Below are positions 1-6,064 of a stretch of 6,064 nt of DNA, in pieces. The DNA comes from Actinomycetota bacterium (GTDB taxonomy: Bacteria > Actinomycetota > Thermoleophilia > Gaiellales > Gaiellaceae): assembly GCA_003136795.1 (NCBI GenBank), contig PLDP01000098.1:174-6237 (forward strand). The letters are read 5' to 3'. The notes beneath the pieces are model-generated. The model was not told where the DNA came from and did no database searches. It worked only from the letters and a program-made list of their open reading frames with translations. The translations under genes were made by a program, and so were the position numbers. The first letter of the stretch is position 1. Every line of letters starts with the position of its first letter.

Positions 1-2733
1 GGCCGGGTCGGCGAGCTCGACGAGGAGATGGTCTACGAAGCGCGCGCGGGACAGACCTTCCTGCTCGGCGCGTCGACGTGGCGGATCGAGGAGATCACGC
101 GCGACCGCGTGCTCGTCTCGCCGGCGCCGGGCCTGCCCGGTGCCGTGCCCTTCTGGAAGGGCGAGGGCGTCGGCCGTCCGTACGAGCTCGGCCAGAAGAT
201 CGGTGCTGCGTCGCGCGAGCTGTCTGCGCTCTCGGAGCAGAAGGCGACGGAGAGGTTGCGCGGAGAGTTCCACCTCGACGACCGAGCCGCGAAGAACCTC
301 CTCACCTTCCTGCGCGAACAGGAGCGCGCCACGGGTGTCGTCCCGTCGGACCGCACGATCGTGATCGAGCGCTTCCGCGACGAGATCGGCGACTGGCGGG
401 TCTGCATCCTCTCGCCGTTCGGCGGACGCGTGCACGCGCCGTGGGCGATGGCGATCGCCGCGCGTCTACGCGAGGCGCACGGCATCGAGGCGCAGTCGAT
501 CTGGTCCGACGACGGCATCGCGCTGCACTTCCCCGAGTCGGATGTGCCGCCGCCGACCGAGGACCTGATGATCGACCCCGGCGAGGTCGAGGATCTCGTC
601 GTCGCCGAGGTTGGGGACACGGCGCTCTTCGGCTCGCGCTTCCGCGAGAACGCCGGTCGCTCGCTGCTGATCCCGCGCCGGCGTCCCGGCGAGCGCACGC
701 CGTTGTGGCAGCAGCGGCTGAAGGCGCAATCGCTGCTGCAGGTCGCGCGCAAGTACGGCAGCTTCCCGGTGATCCTCGAGACCTACCGCGAGTGCCTGCA
801 GGACGTCTTCGACCTGCCGGCGCTGCGCACGCTGCTGCAAGGGCTGAAGACGCGTGACATCGATCTGGTCGAGGTCGAGACGCAGAGCGCGTCGCCCTAT
901 TCGGCGTCGTTGCTCTTCGACTACATCGCGACCTACATGTACGAGGACGACACGCCGCCTGCGGAACGCCGCGCGCAGGCGCTCTCGCTCGACCGCGACC
1001 TGCTGCGCGAGCTGCTCGGCCAGGAGGAGCTGCGCGACCTCCTCGACGCCGACGCCGTCGACGAGGTCGAGCGCCAGCTGCAGGGCGAGCCGAAGACAGC
1101 GGATCAGCTGCACGACAAGCTGCGCCTGCGCGGCGATCTCCGCCCGGATGAATACAACCTTGCGCTCGCGGCGCCGCTGCTCGAGGAACGGCGTGCGCTT
1201 GTCGTGCGCATCGCCGGTGAGGAGCGGCTGATCGCCGTCGAGGACGCCGGCCGCTACCGCGACGCGCTTGGCGTGATGCCGCCCTCCGGGCTGCCCGACG
1301 TCTTCCTCGAAGGCGGTCCCGAGTCGTTGCGCCAGCTCGTGCTCCGCTACGCGAAGGGCCGCGGGCCGTTCACGACCGGCCAGGCGAACGACCGCTTCGG
1401 TCGCGACGTCGCCGACGTGCTGATCGAGCTCGAGCGCGCAGAGCAGCTCGTGCGCGGCGAGCTGCGTCCGGGCGGGGTGGAGCGCGAATGGTGCGACCCC
1501 GACGTGCTGCGGCGGCTGCGGCGCGCCTCGCTCGCGGCGCTGCGGCGCGAGGTCGAACCGGTCGACCAGGAAGCGCTCGCGCGGTTTCTGCCCTCGTGGC
1601 ACGGGGTCGACCGTCGCGCTTCGCTGCGCGAAGCGCTGGTCCCGCTCCAGGCGCTGCCTCTGCCTGTCGCTCTCTGGGAGGCGGAGGTCTTGCCGAGACG
1701 CATCCCCGGCTACCGGCCCGAGCACCTCGACGCGCTCACCGCGAGCGGCGAGGTCGTGTGGATTGGCGCGGGGCAGGACCGCGTCGCGCTGTATTTCCGC
1801 GAGGACGCGTCGGCGCTCGGCCAGGTGCCCGCTGCGCCGAAGCCCGAGGGCGAGGAGCACGACAAGATCCGCGCAGCGCTCGCGGGCGCGCTCTTCTGGG
1901 ACGAGCTGCTGGCCGAGACAGGGCTCGAGGACGCCGTCGCGCTGCCTGCGCTCTGGGATCTCGTCTGGGCGGGAGAGGTGACGAACGACGCGTGGACGCC
2001 GCTGCGAGCGGCGCGCCGCTTCGGCACGCCGAAGCCCGAGCGCCGGCCGCGGCGCTTCTCCCGGCGGCGGGTGCAGGGGCCGACGGCGACTGCGGGCCGG
2101 TGGTCGCGCACCGAGCGTCTCTTCACGGGCGCACCGGACCGCCGCGCGCTCGCCGAGCTGCTGCTCGAGCGGCAAGGCATCGTCACGCGCGACGGCGTGC
2201 GCGGGGAGGGCATTCCCGGCGGCTACGGCGCCGTTTATGCGGAGCTGCGCGCGCTCGAGACACTCGGCCTCTGCCGGCGCGGCTATTTCGTCGAAGGGCT
2301 GGGCGGCGCGCAGTTCGCGCTCGGCGGCGCCGTCGAGCGGCTGCGCGAGCTGCGCGACCGCGACGAGGGTGGCGATGCGCTTGTCCTCGCCGCGGCCGAC
2401 CCCGCGCAGCCCTACGGCGCGGCGCTCCCATGGCCGCGGCGCGCCGGCGCGCGTGCGGCCCGAGTCGCGGGCGCCTACCTCGTGTCGCTCGGCGGCGAAC
2501 CGGTGCTCTACGTCGAGCGAGGCGGCCGTTCGCTCGTGCCGCTGCGCGATCCGGAGGAGGAGTGGCTGCGGCCCGCGCTCGTCGCGCTCGTCGCGCACGT
2601 CAGAGCCGGCGGCGCGAAGCGGCTCGCGGTGGAGCGCTTCGACGGGGAACCGGTTGTCGACACCGACGCGATGCAGCTCCTCGTCGACGCTGGGTTCCTG
2701 GCCGGGCCCCGTCGCGCCGTGCTGCGCGCGTAG
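1..2733 (+). CDS. lhr: Lhr-family ATP-dependent helicase, C-terminal part (5' end outside the window)
   Basis: Lhr proteins are large 3'-to-5' helicases of DNA repair that track on single-stranded DNA and unwind DNA or RNA:DNA duplexes. The reading frame is open from base 1 and ends at TAG 2731-2733, giving 910 residues. Full-length Lhr proteins are about 1,500 residues, so both RecA motor domains lie upstream of the window. What remains begins with a GELDEE segment and the FLLG..TWRI strand (residues 20-29). Next comes the DEAD/H-associated domain (about 115-290), with SPFGGRVHAPWA at 138-149, WSDDGIA from 168, LFGSRFREN from 209 and PLWQQR from 234. Then follows the long C-terminal region of winged-helix-like units, with a WE/VLPRR segment near 559-567 and GYFVEGLGGAQFA at 761-773. 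In E. coli Lhr this C-terminal region has been reported to have uracil-DNA glycosylase activity; I could not place the catalytic residue here. The visible part has no frameshift or truncation. Confidence 0.95.
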   Translation, partial: GRVGELDEEMVYEARAGQTFLLGASTWRIEEITRDRVLVSPAPGLPGAVPFWKGEGVGRPYELGQKIGAASRELSALSEQKATERLRGEFHLDDRAAKNLLTFLREQERATGVVPSDRTIVIERFRDEIGDWRVCILSPFGGRVHAPWAMAIAARLREAHGIEAQSIWSDDGIALHFPESDVPPPTEDLMIDPGEVEDLVVAEVGDTALFGSRFRENAGRSLLIPRRRPGERTPLWQQRLKAQSLLQVARKYGSFPVILETYRECLQDVFDLPALRTLLQGLKTRDIDLVEVETQSASPYSASLLFDYIATYMYEDDTPPAERRAQALSLDRDLLRELLGQEELRDLLDADAVDEVERQLQGEPKTADQLHDKLRLRGDLRPDEYNLALAAPLLEERRALVVRIAGEERLIAVEDAGRYRDALGVMPPSGLPDVFLEGGPESLRQLVLRYAKGRGPFTTGQANDRFGRDVADVLIELERAEQLVRGELRPGGVEREWCDPDVLRRLRRASLAALRREVEPVDQEALARFLPSWHGVDRRASLREALVPLQALPLPVALWEAEVLPRRIPGYRPEHLDALTASGEVVWIGAGQDRVALYFREDASALGQVPAAPKPEGEEHDKIRAALAGALFWDELLAETGLEDAVALPALWDLVWAGEVTNDAWTPLRAARRFGTPKPERRPRRFSRRRVQGPTATAGRWSRTERLFTGAPDRRALAELLLERQGIVTRDGVRGEGIPGGYGAVYAELRALETLGLCRRGYFVEGLGGAQFALGGAVERLRELRDRDEGGDALVLAAADPAQPYGAALPWPRRAGARAARVAGAYLVSLGGEPVLYVERGGRSLVPLRDPEEEWLRPALVALVAHVRAGGAKRLAVERFDGEPVVDTDAMQLLVDAGFLAGPRRAVLRA

Positions 2734-2768
2734 CAGGAGACGACCCGCCCCGCGTGTAACTCCACGGC

Positions 2769-3983
2769 GTGTCGCTTCGTGCGCCCCATCTCTACGAATC
2801 CCTGCGCGCGTTTTGCCTCGCGGCGTTTGCGGCCGAGCGCGGGGCGCAGGTTCCGTTCGCGTTCGAGGAGCACACGACGCGTGAGGGGCCGTCGCTCTAC
2901 GAGTACCGGCCGCTCGTCCGCGGTTTCGTCGAGGAGCAGGCGCCGACCCTGCGCCGGCTGCCCGATGCGCGCAACGCCATCGATGACTTGAAGCGCGCGC
3001 CCGCGGCGGCGATCTTCGCCCGCGCGCATTCCGGGATCGGCGATACAGGCGACGAGGCGCTCTTCCGCTCGATCCTGATCCCGATGCTGACGTGGACCGC
3101 CGAGCGCAGCGGCGGCTTCGACTGGCAGGACGACGCCTTCGACGCCGCCTACGCCGATCTCGAGAAGACGCTCTTCGGCAGCGCGCGCACCTATGTCGCG
3201 CTTGCGCCGGTGATCGGCCTCTCTGCCGGGACCGATGCCGATCTCGGCGGCGGCATCACGCTGCGCCCGGTCGTCTCGGGTGAGATCTCGCACCTCTGGC
3301 CGGAAGCGCAGGGCCTGATGCCGCCGGAGTTCGGACGCGACGTCGACCGGCTGCTGCTCCTGGAGCTGAAGCGCGAGCTCGAGCCCGACGAGTCGGAGCC
3401 GCCCGACGCCGCCGCAGAGCTCGCCGACGCGATCACCGCGCTGCGGCTTGCGACCGCCGGCGCGATTGCGGCCGGGCCCGTCGTCTTCGAACGGCTCGAC
3501 TTTCGGCCGCTGCGCATCTCGGCGCTGCTGCCGATCGCGGCGACCCAGCCGCGCGGTGAGGCGACGCGGCTCGACAAGCTGCGCGCCCGCCGCGCCGCCG
3601 ACCTGCGCGCGCAGTTGACGCTTGCCGACACCGACCGCGAGCTCGGTGAGGCGCTCGACCGCTGGGAGCTCTCGCTCTTCTCCGACGAGCCGTTTCGCTC
3701 CGCCCAGGTGCGCGAGAGCCTCGTCTGCCTGCTCGGCGGCGACGGCGGGGCGTGGGCGGCCACGATGAGGGCCGCCGTGCTCCTCACCGAGAAGGGCCGC
3801 GAGCGCGGCGAGCTGCTCGACACGCTCCGCGCCGAACGGCTCGACCGCGACGGACGCGATGCTGTCCGTCGGACGCTCGTCGAGACGCTTCTGCACGGGA
3901 ACCGGGACGAGCTCGTGCTCGCCCTGGACGACACGCTGCTCGGGATCCGCCCGAGACCGGCGTCCGTGCTCCGCGTCGCGTAG
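2769..3983 (+). CDS. Conserved-looking protein of unknown function, 404 residues, possibly with a HEPN-like C-terminal domain
   Basis: I do not recognise a named family. The GTG start is well constrained: an in-frame TAA lies at 2757-2759 and GTG 2769 is the first start after it. No Shine-Dalgarno sits at normal distance; the AGGAGA at 2735-2740 is 28 bases away. The protein looks cytosolic, with no signal peptide or clear membrane segment. Visible landmarks are an aromatic and acidic N-terminal part (FAFEEH at 30-35, LYEYRPLVR at 43-51), a glycine/beta-rich middle (about 150-185), a charged stretch (200-217), an Ala-rich helix (216-235), IAATQPRGE at 256-264, and a helical C-terminal third (about 285-395). 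That third contains LDRWELSLF (296-304) and RRTLVETLLHG (367-377). The pattern of paired helices ending in a His-Gly resembles Apea-like HEPN domains, but the Arg of the usual RS..VHG motif is Glu372 here. It starts 35 bp after lhr on the same strand, so co-transcription is likely and a nucleic-acid-related role is possible but unproven. Confidence 0.85.
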   Translation: MSLRAPHLYESLRAFCLAAFAAERGAQVPFAFEEHTTREGPSLYEYRPLVRGFVEEQAPTLRRLPDARNAIDDLKRAPAAAIFARAHSGIGDTGDEALFRSILIPMLTWTAERSGGFDWQDDAFDAAYADLEKTLFGSARTYVALAPVIGLSAGTDADLGGGITLRPVVSGEISHLWPEAQGLMPPEFGRDVDRLLLLELKRELEPDESEPPDAAAELADAITALRLATAGAIAAGPVVFERLDFRPLRISALLPIAATQPRGEATRLDKLRARRAADLRAQLTLADTDRELGEALDRWELSLFSDEPFRSAQVRESLVCLLGGDGGAWAATMRAAVLLTEKGRERGELLDTLRAERLDRDGRDAVRRTLVETLLHGNRDELVLALDDTLLGIRPRPASVLRVA

Positions 3984-4014
3984 CGGCCCGCGCTCTTCTT
4001 TCACAGAGCCGGCA

Positions 4015-4043
4015 CAGACACGTCACACCGGCCCCGCTACGGT
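4015..4043 (+). promoter_or_regulatory. Putative promoter for the 68-residue gene-parA-ftsZ unit (leaderless)
   Basis: A CAGACA hexamer (4015-4020) matches four of six bases of the TTGACA -35 consensus. It is followed by a 17-bp spacer and TACGGT (4038-4043), which fits the actinobacterial TANNNT -10 pattern. A start 7 bases after the -10 box would fall on the G of GTG 4050, so the message would begin at its start codon. The absence of any ribosome-binding site before that GTG fits. This is the only gap of notable size (66 bp) in the window. The call rests on pattern and spacing only. Confidence 0.5.
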
Positions 4044-4049
4044 CGCTGA

Positions 4050-4256
4050 GTGGACGAACAGGGCGGTGAGGCGGCGGGCGTGCTGGCCCGGCTCGAGCGA
4101 ATCGAGGCGCTCCGGGCGGGCGGGCCCGCGGGCGAGTTGCTGGACGAGTTGCGGGCGCTCGTGCCCGAGGCGGAGGCGTGGGCGAGGGCCGAGGGCGACG
4201 CGCGGGCGAGGGCGGCCGTGTCGAAACTTCGCGAGGAGGCGGAAGGAATGAGCTGA
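4050..4256 (+). CDS. Small acidic helical protein, 68 residues, upstream of parA
   Basis: Function is unknown. The predicted product is soluble, rich in Glu, Ala, Arg and Leu, with no Cys and no membrane segment. It reads as two amphipathic helices, about residues 9-22 (VLARLERIEALRAG) and 27-64, with Leu, Ile and Val spaced in heptad-like fashion (for example LLDELRAL at 30-37), so it could form a short coiled coil or a protein-protein adaptor. The GTG start has no Shine-Dalgarno but lies 6 bp after a TACGGT -10-like hexamer, as expected of a leaderless gene. The stop TGA (4254-4256) is 11 bp before the preferred parA ATG, so the two genes probably share a transcript. The composition is that of a real helical protein rather than the Arg/Ser- or Arg/Ala-dominated products of wrong frames in GC-rich DNA. 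An alternative is that the region is only a 5' leader for parA; conservation would decide. Confidence 0.65.
   Translation: MDEQGGEAAGVLARLERIEALRAGGPAGELLDELRALVPEAEAWARAEGDARARAAVSKLREEAEGMS
4241..4247 (+). promoter_or_regulatory. Shine-Dalgarno-like GGAAGGA before parA
   Basis: This purine-rich site lies inside the end of the 68-residue gene, just after GAGGAGG (4233-4239). It is 20 bases from the preferred parA ATG at 4268, which is too far for normal use. It is only 5 bases from an in-frame CTG at 4253 that overlaps the upstream stop as CTGA. It could therefore serve a non-canonical CTG start or help re-initiation. Purine runs are common in coding DNA, so this is a weak call. Confidence 0.3.
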
Positions 4257-4267
4257 ACCAACCCGAA

Positions 4268-5113
4268 ATGGCGATTCACATGGGTCTCGCGCGCCTCCTT
4301 CCGCGTCCCGCCGTTCGCCCTGCGAGCGTGCCTTTGCCTGGCGAAACGCAGGTGATCGCGCTCGCGAACCAGAAGGGCGGCGTTGCCAAAACGACGACGA
4401 CGCTGAACCTCGGCGTGGCGTTCGCCGAGCAGGGCTACAAGGTGCTGTTGATCGACCTGGACCCGCAGGGGAACCTGACGATGTCGCAGGGGCTCAACCC
4501 GGACACGATCGAGAAGTCGATGTTCGACGTGCTGGTCCACCGCCTGCCGATCGAGCAGGTGATCGAGACCGTCGAAGTGGACATCGCCGTCTCGTCGATC
4601 GACCTCGCCGGCGCAGACATGGCGCTCTCGAGCCAGATCGGTCGCGAGCGGGCGCTCGACAAGGCACTCGCGCCGATCAGGGACGAGTACGACTTCATCT
4701 TGATCGACACCCCGCCGTCGCTCGGCCTGCTGACGATCAACGCATTTGTCGCGGCCACCGGCGTCCTCGTCCCGGTGCAGACCGAATACCTGTCGCTGCG
4801 CGGCCTCGTGCAACTCGAGAACACGCTGGCGATGGTGCGCGAGAACCTCAACCCGAAGGTCGAGATCATCGGCATCGTTCCGACGATGTACGACAAGCGC
4901 GTGACGCATTCGCGCGAGGCCGACGAGATTCTGCGCGAGAGCTTTGGCGAGCTCGTCTACAACACCCGCATCCGCAAGACCGTGCGCTTCGCAGAGGCGC
5001 CGGTCAAGGGATTGTCCGTGCTCGCCTATGAACCCGCCGGAGATGCGGCGCGGATGTACCGTGACCTTGCAAAGGAGGTGCTCAGTGGCCAGAAATCGCG
5101 CCAGCATGCGTGA
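4268..5113 (+). CDS. parA: ParA/Soj-type ATPase (chromosome-partition or positioning ATPase)
   Basis: ParA ATPases dimerise on ATP, bind DNA non-specifically and form nucleoid gradients that move or place a cargo, usually with a ParB partner. From ATG 4268 the protein has 281 residues. Visible motifs are the deviant Walker [11 protein letters not shown] (36-45, with signature Lys36 and Lys41), the [11 protein letters not shown]alker A' segment (60-69) and Walker B ILIDTPPS (144-151, Asp147). Near the C-terminus lies the basic [12 protein letters not shown] segment typical of Soj/ParA. About 27 residues precede the first strand (QVIALAN), more than in minimal Soj proteins. The start is uncertain: ATG 4280, GTG 4328 and a non-canonical CTG 4253 are all in frame, and no ribosome-binding site is well placed for 4268. 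No parB lies within the window, which continues with ftsZ. The gene overlaps ftsZ by 29 bp. A MipZ-like division regulator is an alternative role, though the sequence looks like classic Soj. Confidence 0.94.
   Translation: MAIHMGLARLLPRPAVRPASVPLPGETQVIALANQKGGVAKTTTTLNLGVAFAEQGYKVLLIDLDPQGNLTMSQGLNPDTIEKSMFDVLVHRLPIEQVIETVEVDIAVSSIDLAGADMALSSQIGRERALDKALAPIRDEYDFILIDTPPSLGLLTINAFVAATGVLVPVQTEYLSLRGLVQLENTLAMVRENLNPKVEIIGIVPTMYDKRVTHSREADEILRESFGELVYNTRIRKTVRFAEAPVKGLSVLAYEPAGDAARMYRDLAKEVLSGQKSRQHA
5071..5080 (+). promoter_or_regulatory. Strong ribosome-binding site for ftsZ, inside the end of parA
   Basis: AAAGGAGGTG lies 4 bases before the GTG start at 5085, with 6 bases between AAAGGAGG and the start codon. 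Nine consecutive bases (AAGGAGGTG) are complementary to the usual bacterial 16S rRNA 3' end. It fixes the ftsZ start upstream of the later in-frame ATG at 5106, which would be 27 bases from AAAGGAGG. It is the only well-placed strong Shine-Dalgarno in front of a gene here. It lies in parA coding sequence, which indicates translational coupling. Confidence 0.9.
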
Positions 5114-6064
5114 GGGCCCGCTGGCCGAGCTCTTCCGGGCAACGGAAGCAGCGCAGCGGCAGTCGAAGAACGAGCAGGCAGGCGAGCAGCAGCAGCTCCC
5201 GACGGAGCCGCCGGTCTCTCCGGCACCCGTCGTGCACGAGCCCGCTCCGCCGCGCGCTGTCGAAAACCCGCCCACACCCATTCGCGCGGTGGCGCCCGCC
5301 CCTGACATCGAATCCGAGCCGGCTCGCAGGGAGAACCGTCCCCTGGCGCGCTGGCTCGACCCGCTTCCCGAGCAGCCCGCGCGCCTCGAGCGTGCACGCG
5401 ACAGCGCGTCGTACCTCGCGGTCATCCGTGTGGTCGGCGTCGGTGGCGCCGGGCTGAACGCGGTCGACCGCATGATCGACGCCGGGATCAACCAGGTCGA
5501 CTTCATCGCGGTCAACACCGACATCCAGCAGCTGCAGATGAGCGACGCGGCCACCAAGATCCACATCGGCAGCGAGATCACGGAGGGCCTCGGCTCCGGC
5601 GCGGACCCGGAGATCGGGCGCCGCTCCGCCGAAGACGGCTACGACGCGATCAAGCGCTCCCTGCGCGGCTCCGACATGGTGTTCGTCACGGCCGGCGAGG
5701 GTGGCGGCACAGGCTCCGGCGCGGCACCTGTCGTCGCGCGGATCTCGCGTGAGCTCGGCGCGCTGACGGTCGGCATCGTGACGCTGCCGTTCAAGTTCGA
5801 AGGCACGCGGCGCAAGAAGCAGGCCGAGGACGGGCTGCAGGCGCTGCGCGAGGCCTGCGACACGCTGATCGTGGTCCCGAACGACCGGTTGCTCGAGGTG
5901 CTCGACAAGTCGACCTCGATGCTCGATGCGTTCCGCATCGCGGACGACGTGCTCCGGCACGGCGTGCAGGGCATCTGCGACCTGATCACGAACCCGGGCC
6001 TGATCAACCTCGACTTCGCCGACGTGCGCACGATCATGCGCGACGCCGGCTCGGCCCTGATGGG
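5085..6064 (+). CDS. ftsZ: FtsZ-family GTPase with a long N-terminal extension (3' end outside the window)
   Basis: FtsZ is the bacterial tubulin homologue that polymerises with GTP to form the division ring. The frame runs from GTG 5085 to the window edge without a stop (326 codons visible). Residues 1-112 form an extension ahead of the GTPase domain, where typical FtsZ has about 10: a possibly helical head ([10 protein letters not shown] at 11-20), a Pro/Glu/Gln/Ala-rich, probably disordered linker (about 21-80), then a basic/Trp segment ([11 protein letters not shown]) leading into [14 protein letters not shown]. The core is intact: T1 loop GGAGLNA (120-126), T3 region GLGSGADPE (168-176), tubulin signature GGGTGSG (206-212), PNDRLLE (265-271) and the T7 catalytic N-x-D-x-x-D at N308, D310 and D313. 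It has Ser211 where most bacterial FtsZ has Thr, and VTLPF (232-236) in place of the common VTRPF. The C-terminal linker and FtsA/SepF-binding peptide lie outside the window. It overlaps parA by 29 bp. It may be the only FtsZ of the cell or a second paralogue; its position away from dcw genes and its divergence suggest a paralogue. Confidence 0.96.
   Translation, partial: MARNRASMREGPLAELFRATEAAQRQSKNEQAGEQQQLPTEPPVSPAPVVHEPAPPRAVENPPTPIRAVAPAPDIESEPARRENRPLARWLDPLPEQPARLERARDSASYLAVIRVVGVGGAGLNAVDRMIDAGINQVDFIAVNTDIQQLQMSDAATKIHIGSEITEGLGSGADPEIGRRSAEDGYDAIKRSLRGSDMVFVTAGEGGGTGSGAAPVVARISRELGALTVGIVTLPFKFEGTRRKKQAEDGLQALREACDTLIVVPNDRLLEVLDKSTSMLDAFRIADDVLRHGVQGICDLITNPGLINLDFADVRTIMRDAGSALM

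Noticed and set aside
466..2598. A 710-codon open frame on the - strand opposite lhr.
   Set aside because: It mirrors the codon pattern of lhr, whose motifs are clear on the + strand. The product is a low-complexity Arg/Ala/Leu/Gln-rich chain with no recognisable domain, as expected of stop-poor antisense frames in very GC-rich DNA.
1488..2759. A 423-codon + strand frame inside lhr.
   Set aside because: The product is almost entirely Arg, Ala and Gly, the usual result of reading a GC-rich gene in the wrong frame, while the lhr frame holds family motifs throughout.
2757..2762. TAACTC as a -10 box for a leaderless start of the gene at GTG 2769.
   Set aside because: The spacing to GTG fits, but the final T of TANNNT is missing and no -35-like hexamer lies 17 bp upstream. 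Co-transcription with lhr is simpler.
2508..4004. A 498-codon open frame on the - strand opposite the end of lhr and the 404-residue gene.
   Set aside because: Arg/Gly/Glu-rich product without motifs. It spans two + strand genes and their gap, which is typical of a shadow frame.
4008..4032. Inverted repeat GCCGG-15 bases-CCGGC across the promoter region, considered as a terminator for the upstream gene or an operator.
   Set aside because: The stem is only 5 bp with a 15-base loop and no T-run follows, so it is a poor terminator. Such short GC repeats are expected by chance here.
4178..4267. A GTG at 4178 as the parA start, adding 30 residues.
   Set aside because: It would overlap the 68-residue gene by 79 bp, has no ribosome-binding site at usable spacing, and the added Gly/Arg-rich residues look like an out-of-frame reading of the small gene.
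4037..5581. A 514-codon open frame on the - strand opposite parA and the start of ftsZ.
   Set aside because: The + strand has unmistakable ParA and FtsZ motifs over this stretch. The antisense product is compositionally biased and has no domain I recognise.
5082..5960. A 292-codon open frame on the - strand opposite ftsZ.
   Set aside because: It lies fully opposite the conserved FtsZ core and its product has no motif; it is a GC-driven shadow.

Overview
This 6.06-kb window is uniformly GC-rich and has five genes, all on the + strand with very short gaps. It looks like chromosomal DNA from a high-GC Gram-positive bacterium. The Lhr helicase and the FtsZ core (a YLAVI-type entry into the GTPase domain, as in mycobacterial FtsZ) both point to Actinomycetota. 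A deep lineage such as Thermoleophilia is my guess from overall resemblance, not something the sequence proves. I see no tRNA, rRNA, CRISPR array, insertion sequence or phage gene.

Left half (1-3983): the C-terminal 910 residues of a large Lhr-family helicase, cut by the window start, are followed after 35 bp by a 404-residue protein I cannot assign to a named family. Its C-terminal third faintly resembles HEPN/Apea-like helical domains.

Right half (4015-6064): a likely promoter sits 6 bp in front of a GTG codon with no ribosome-binding site, which suggests a leaderless transcript. It would drive a three-gene unit: a 68-residue helical protein, a ParA/Soj-type ATPase with all nucleotide-binding motifs, and an FtsZ that runs off the window end. 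parA and ftsZ overlap by 29 bp, and a near-perfect Shine-Dalgarno for ftsZ lies inside the end of parA.

The FtsZ is the most unusual item. It has an intact GTP-binding and T7 catalytic core, but carries an N-terminal extension of about 110 residues rich in Pro, Glu, Gln and Ala. It also lies next to a ParA rather than in the usual division and cell-wall (dcw) cluster. The most interesting reading is a ParA-coupled, tailed FtsZ module in which the ATPase positions or regulates the filament. This is inference; the sequence shows the gene arrangement and the motifs, not the mechanism.
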